DNA of 64,000 bases from Ipomoea triloba (lineage: Eukaryota; Streptophyta; Magnoliopsida; Solanales; Convolvulaceae), in contig NC_044918.1 in the NCBI RefSeq assembly GCF_003576645.1, forward strand, positions 33,189,367 to 33,253,366. The letters are read 5' to 3'. The position numbers and the translations under genes were made by a program. Shown here piece by piece: positions 62,807 to 64,000 of this stretch (position 1 is the stretch's first letter; each line of letters begins with the position of its first letter). The notes below the pieces were generated by a model. It saw only the letters and a program-made list of their open reading frames with translations. It ran no database searches and was not told the origin of the DNA.

Positions 62807-63558
62807 ATCCTTGGTTATCAAACACAGATGATCCTTATGTTTCTACTCAGAATCCCGGGTTTGAGCCTAGTCCTTTGGTCAAATCCTTATTTCAACCAGT
62901 GACTACTAGCTAGGATGAGGATCTGTTATATGATATTTTTATTCCGCAGGACTGTGCTAGCATTATGAGTGTTCCACTGCCCAATTGTGTTTCCCCTGAT
63001 TTTCTGTTTTGGAGACGTGAGTCGAATGGATTGTATTCGGTGCGTAGTGCTTACCGAAGTCTAACTGATATGGATGTACTGAATAGTGGCTGTGAATGGA
63101 CTGATGTGTGGAATTTAAATATACCGCCTAAGATTAAGTGTTTCTTTTGGACATTATGCACAATGCGTCTCCCTACTAAAGATGTTCTTCTGCTGAAACA
63201 GGTTCGGTGTGATCCGCTTTGCGCTCTTTGTGGAGTGGCGGATGAAACTGCTATGCATGTGTTTGCTAATTGTAATTTTGCACATTTGTGTTGGCATGTT
63301 ATCGATCCAGATTGGGAGTTGAGTGAAATGGAATCTATTGGGCAGTGGTTACAGAATATGTGGAGGCATTTATCTCGGCAGATGGTGGAAAAGGTGGTAG
63401 TAATTTGTTGGGCTTTGTGGGAAAATCGCAATAACTCTGTTTGGCGCCAGCAGATTAAGGATCCGAGAACTATGGTCATGCATGCTTTTCTATTTTTGGA
63501 AGCGTGGAAAAAGGCTCAGCAGCATCCACATGAACACACTGCTTTTCGTCAGACTTGA
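62807..63558 (+). pseudogene. LINE ORF2, zf-RVT region
   Basis: After the second shift: NTDDPYVSTQNPGFEPSPLV, LFQPVTTS, an in-frame TAG (62911-62913), DEDLLYDIFIPQDC, then the zf-RVT domain found after plant LINE RT: FLFWRRESNGLYSVRSAYRS, WNLNIPPKIKCFFWTLC, RLPTKDVLLLKQV, CDPLCALCGVADETAMHVFA and CWALWENRNN. It ends at TGA 63556-63558. Confidence 0.9.
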
Positions 63559-64000
63559 ATTGATGATGGTTCAGATTGGCATCCTCCTCCTGTTTCTTTT
63601 CTAAAAGTAAACATTGATGCAGCAATGGATTATGAGAATGGATGCATGGGGTTGGGGTGGGTGGTTCGGGATCATGAAGGGGAGGTTCAGGGGGTGCCAA
63701 TGCGGAAGGTTGTGGGACTTTATTCAGTTCCGGAGGCTGAAGCGATGGGAGCCCGTGAGCCGTTAAGTTGGATTAAGAGGAAAGGGTGGGAGTGGGTCAT
63801 CATTGAGTCTGATGCGCAGTTGGTGACAAGGGCGGTGGATGGTGGTGAGTTAAATACTCCCTTTGGCGTGTTAGTTCGGGATGTCCGGGCTCTTCTGAAT
63901 CAGTTTGAGTCGGCTACTTTCAGATTTGTGCGTCGAGGTGGTAATATGGTCGCTCATGAGTTGGCAAGAAGATCCTTACGCCTGGGGAATACTGATCTTG
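63559..64000 (+). pseudogene. LINE ORF2, C-terminal RNase H domain (runs off window)
   Basis: Same frame as the preceding piece and open to the window end. RNase H-like domain of plant L1 elements: WHPPPVSFLKVNIDAAM (first Asp), GLGWVVRDHEGEV, SVPEAEAMGAREPLSW (Glu), IIESDAQLVTRAVDGG (Asp), FVRRGGNMVAHELARRS. Plant L1 lineages often carry this extra domain. The 3' UTR, poly(A) tail and target duplication lie outside the window. Confidence 0.88.

Overview
The window is intergenic heterochromatin-like DNA from a large flowering-plant genome, probably a eudicot. It contains no convincing host gene. Almost every base belongs to LTR retrotransposons inserted into one another, plus one plant L1-type LINE at the right end. 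Evidence for a plant: chromodomain-bearing Ty3/gypsy integrases, initiator-Met-tRNA and Asp-tRNA primer-binding sites, Athila-type gag-protease with its 3' signatures, and a LINE with an RNase H tail.

Layout (letters are my labels). 1-835: part of a minus-strand LTR of family E (E'), sitting in A1. 836-3394: A1, a minus-strand Athila-like element (broken gag, Asp-tRNA PBS, LTR). 3395-6486: a rearranged zone holding two copies of a truncated minus-strand LTR (D'), the tail and PBS of element B, and a fold-back segment. 6487-20244: element D, a near-complete plus-strand chromovirus (3.0-3.4 kb LTRs, gag-pol with several breaks), itself interrupted at 13254-15548 by a minus-strand LTR (F). 20245-24243: rest of B, a gag-only element with a 1.5 kb 3' LTR. 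24244-25284, 37086-39814 and 48482-52228: pieces of one minus-strand Athila-like element A, split by element C (25285-37085, target duplication TAAGA) and element E (39815-48481, target duplication CATGC/CACGC). E is a LARD-like element with 2.6 kb LTRs and almost no coding content. 52229-53600: fragments of another A copy (A2) and a Tat-like gag/LTR start (G). 53730-54973 and 55326-56578: two solo LTRs with target duplications. 56584-58240: unassigned DNA. 58298-58795: a Copia RNase H remnant. 58929-64000: LINE ORF1 and ORF2, running off the window.

The most interesting signal is inside the LTRs of the two chromoviruses C and D. Each LTR carries a 141-163 codon reading frame (ORF0) that is homologous between families. 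Synonymous changes are about as frequent as replacements in the best aligned blocks, which suggests past protein-level constraint. The frame begins directly after a plant-like branch point and 3' splice site. A strong donor lies 1.4-1.5 kb upstream and is conserved even in families that lack ORF0. This suggests a spliced, LTR-encoded accessory protein made ahead of gag. Conserved hairpins next to the polypurine tract and near the LTR end, and shared promoter modules, support a common regulatory design.

Assembly caution: single Ns at 17718, 18430, 29284-31622 and 35549 and the N-run 33560-33861 mark joins. The interior of C is in scrambled order, the 3' LTR of D has a tandem duplication at the N joins, and 3395-6486 has features of misassembly.
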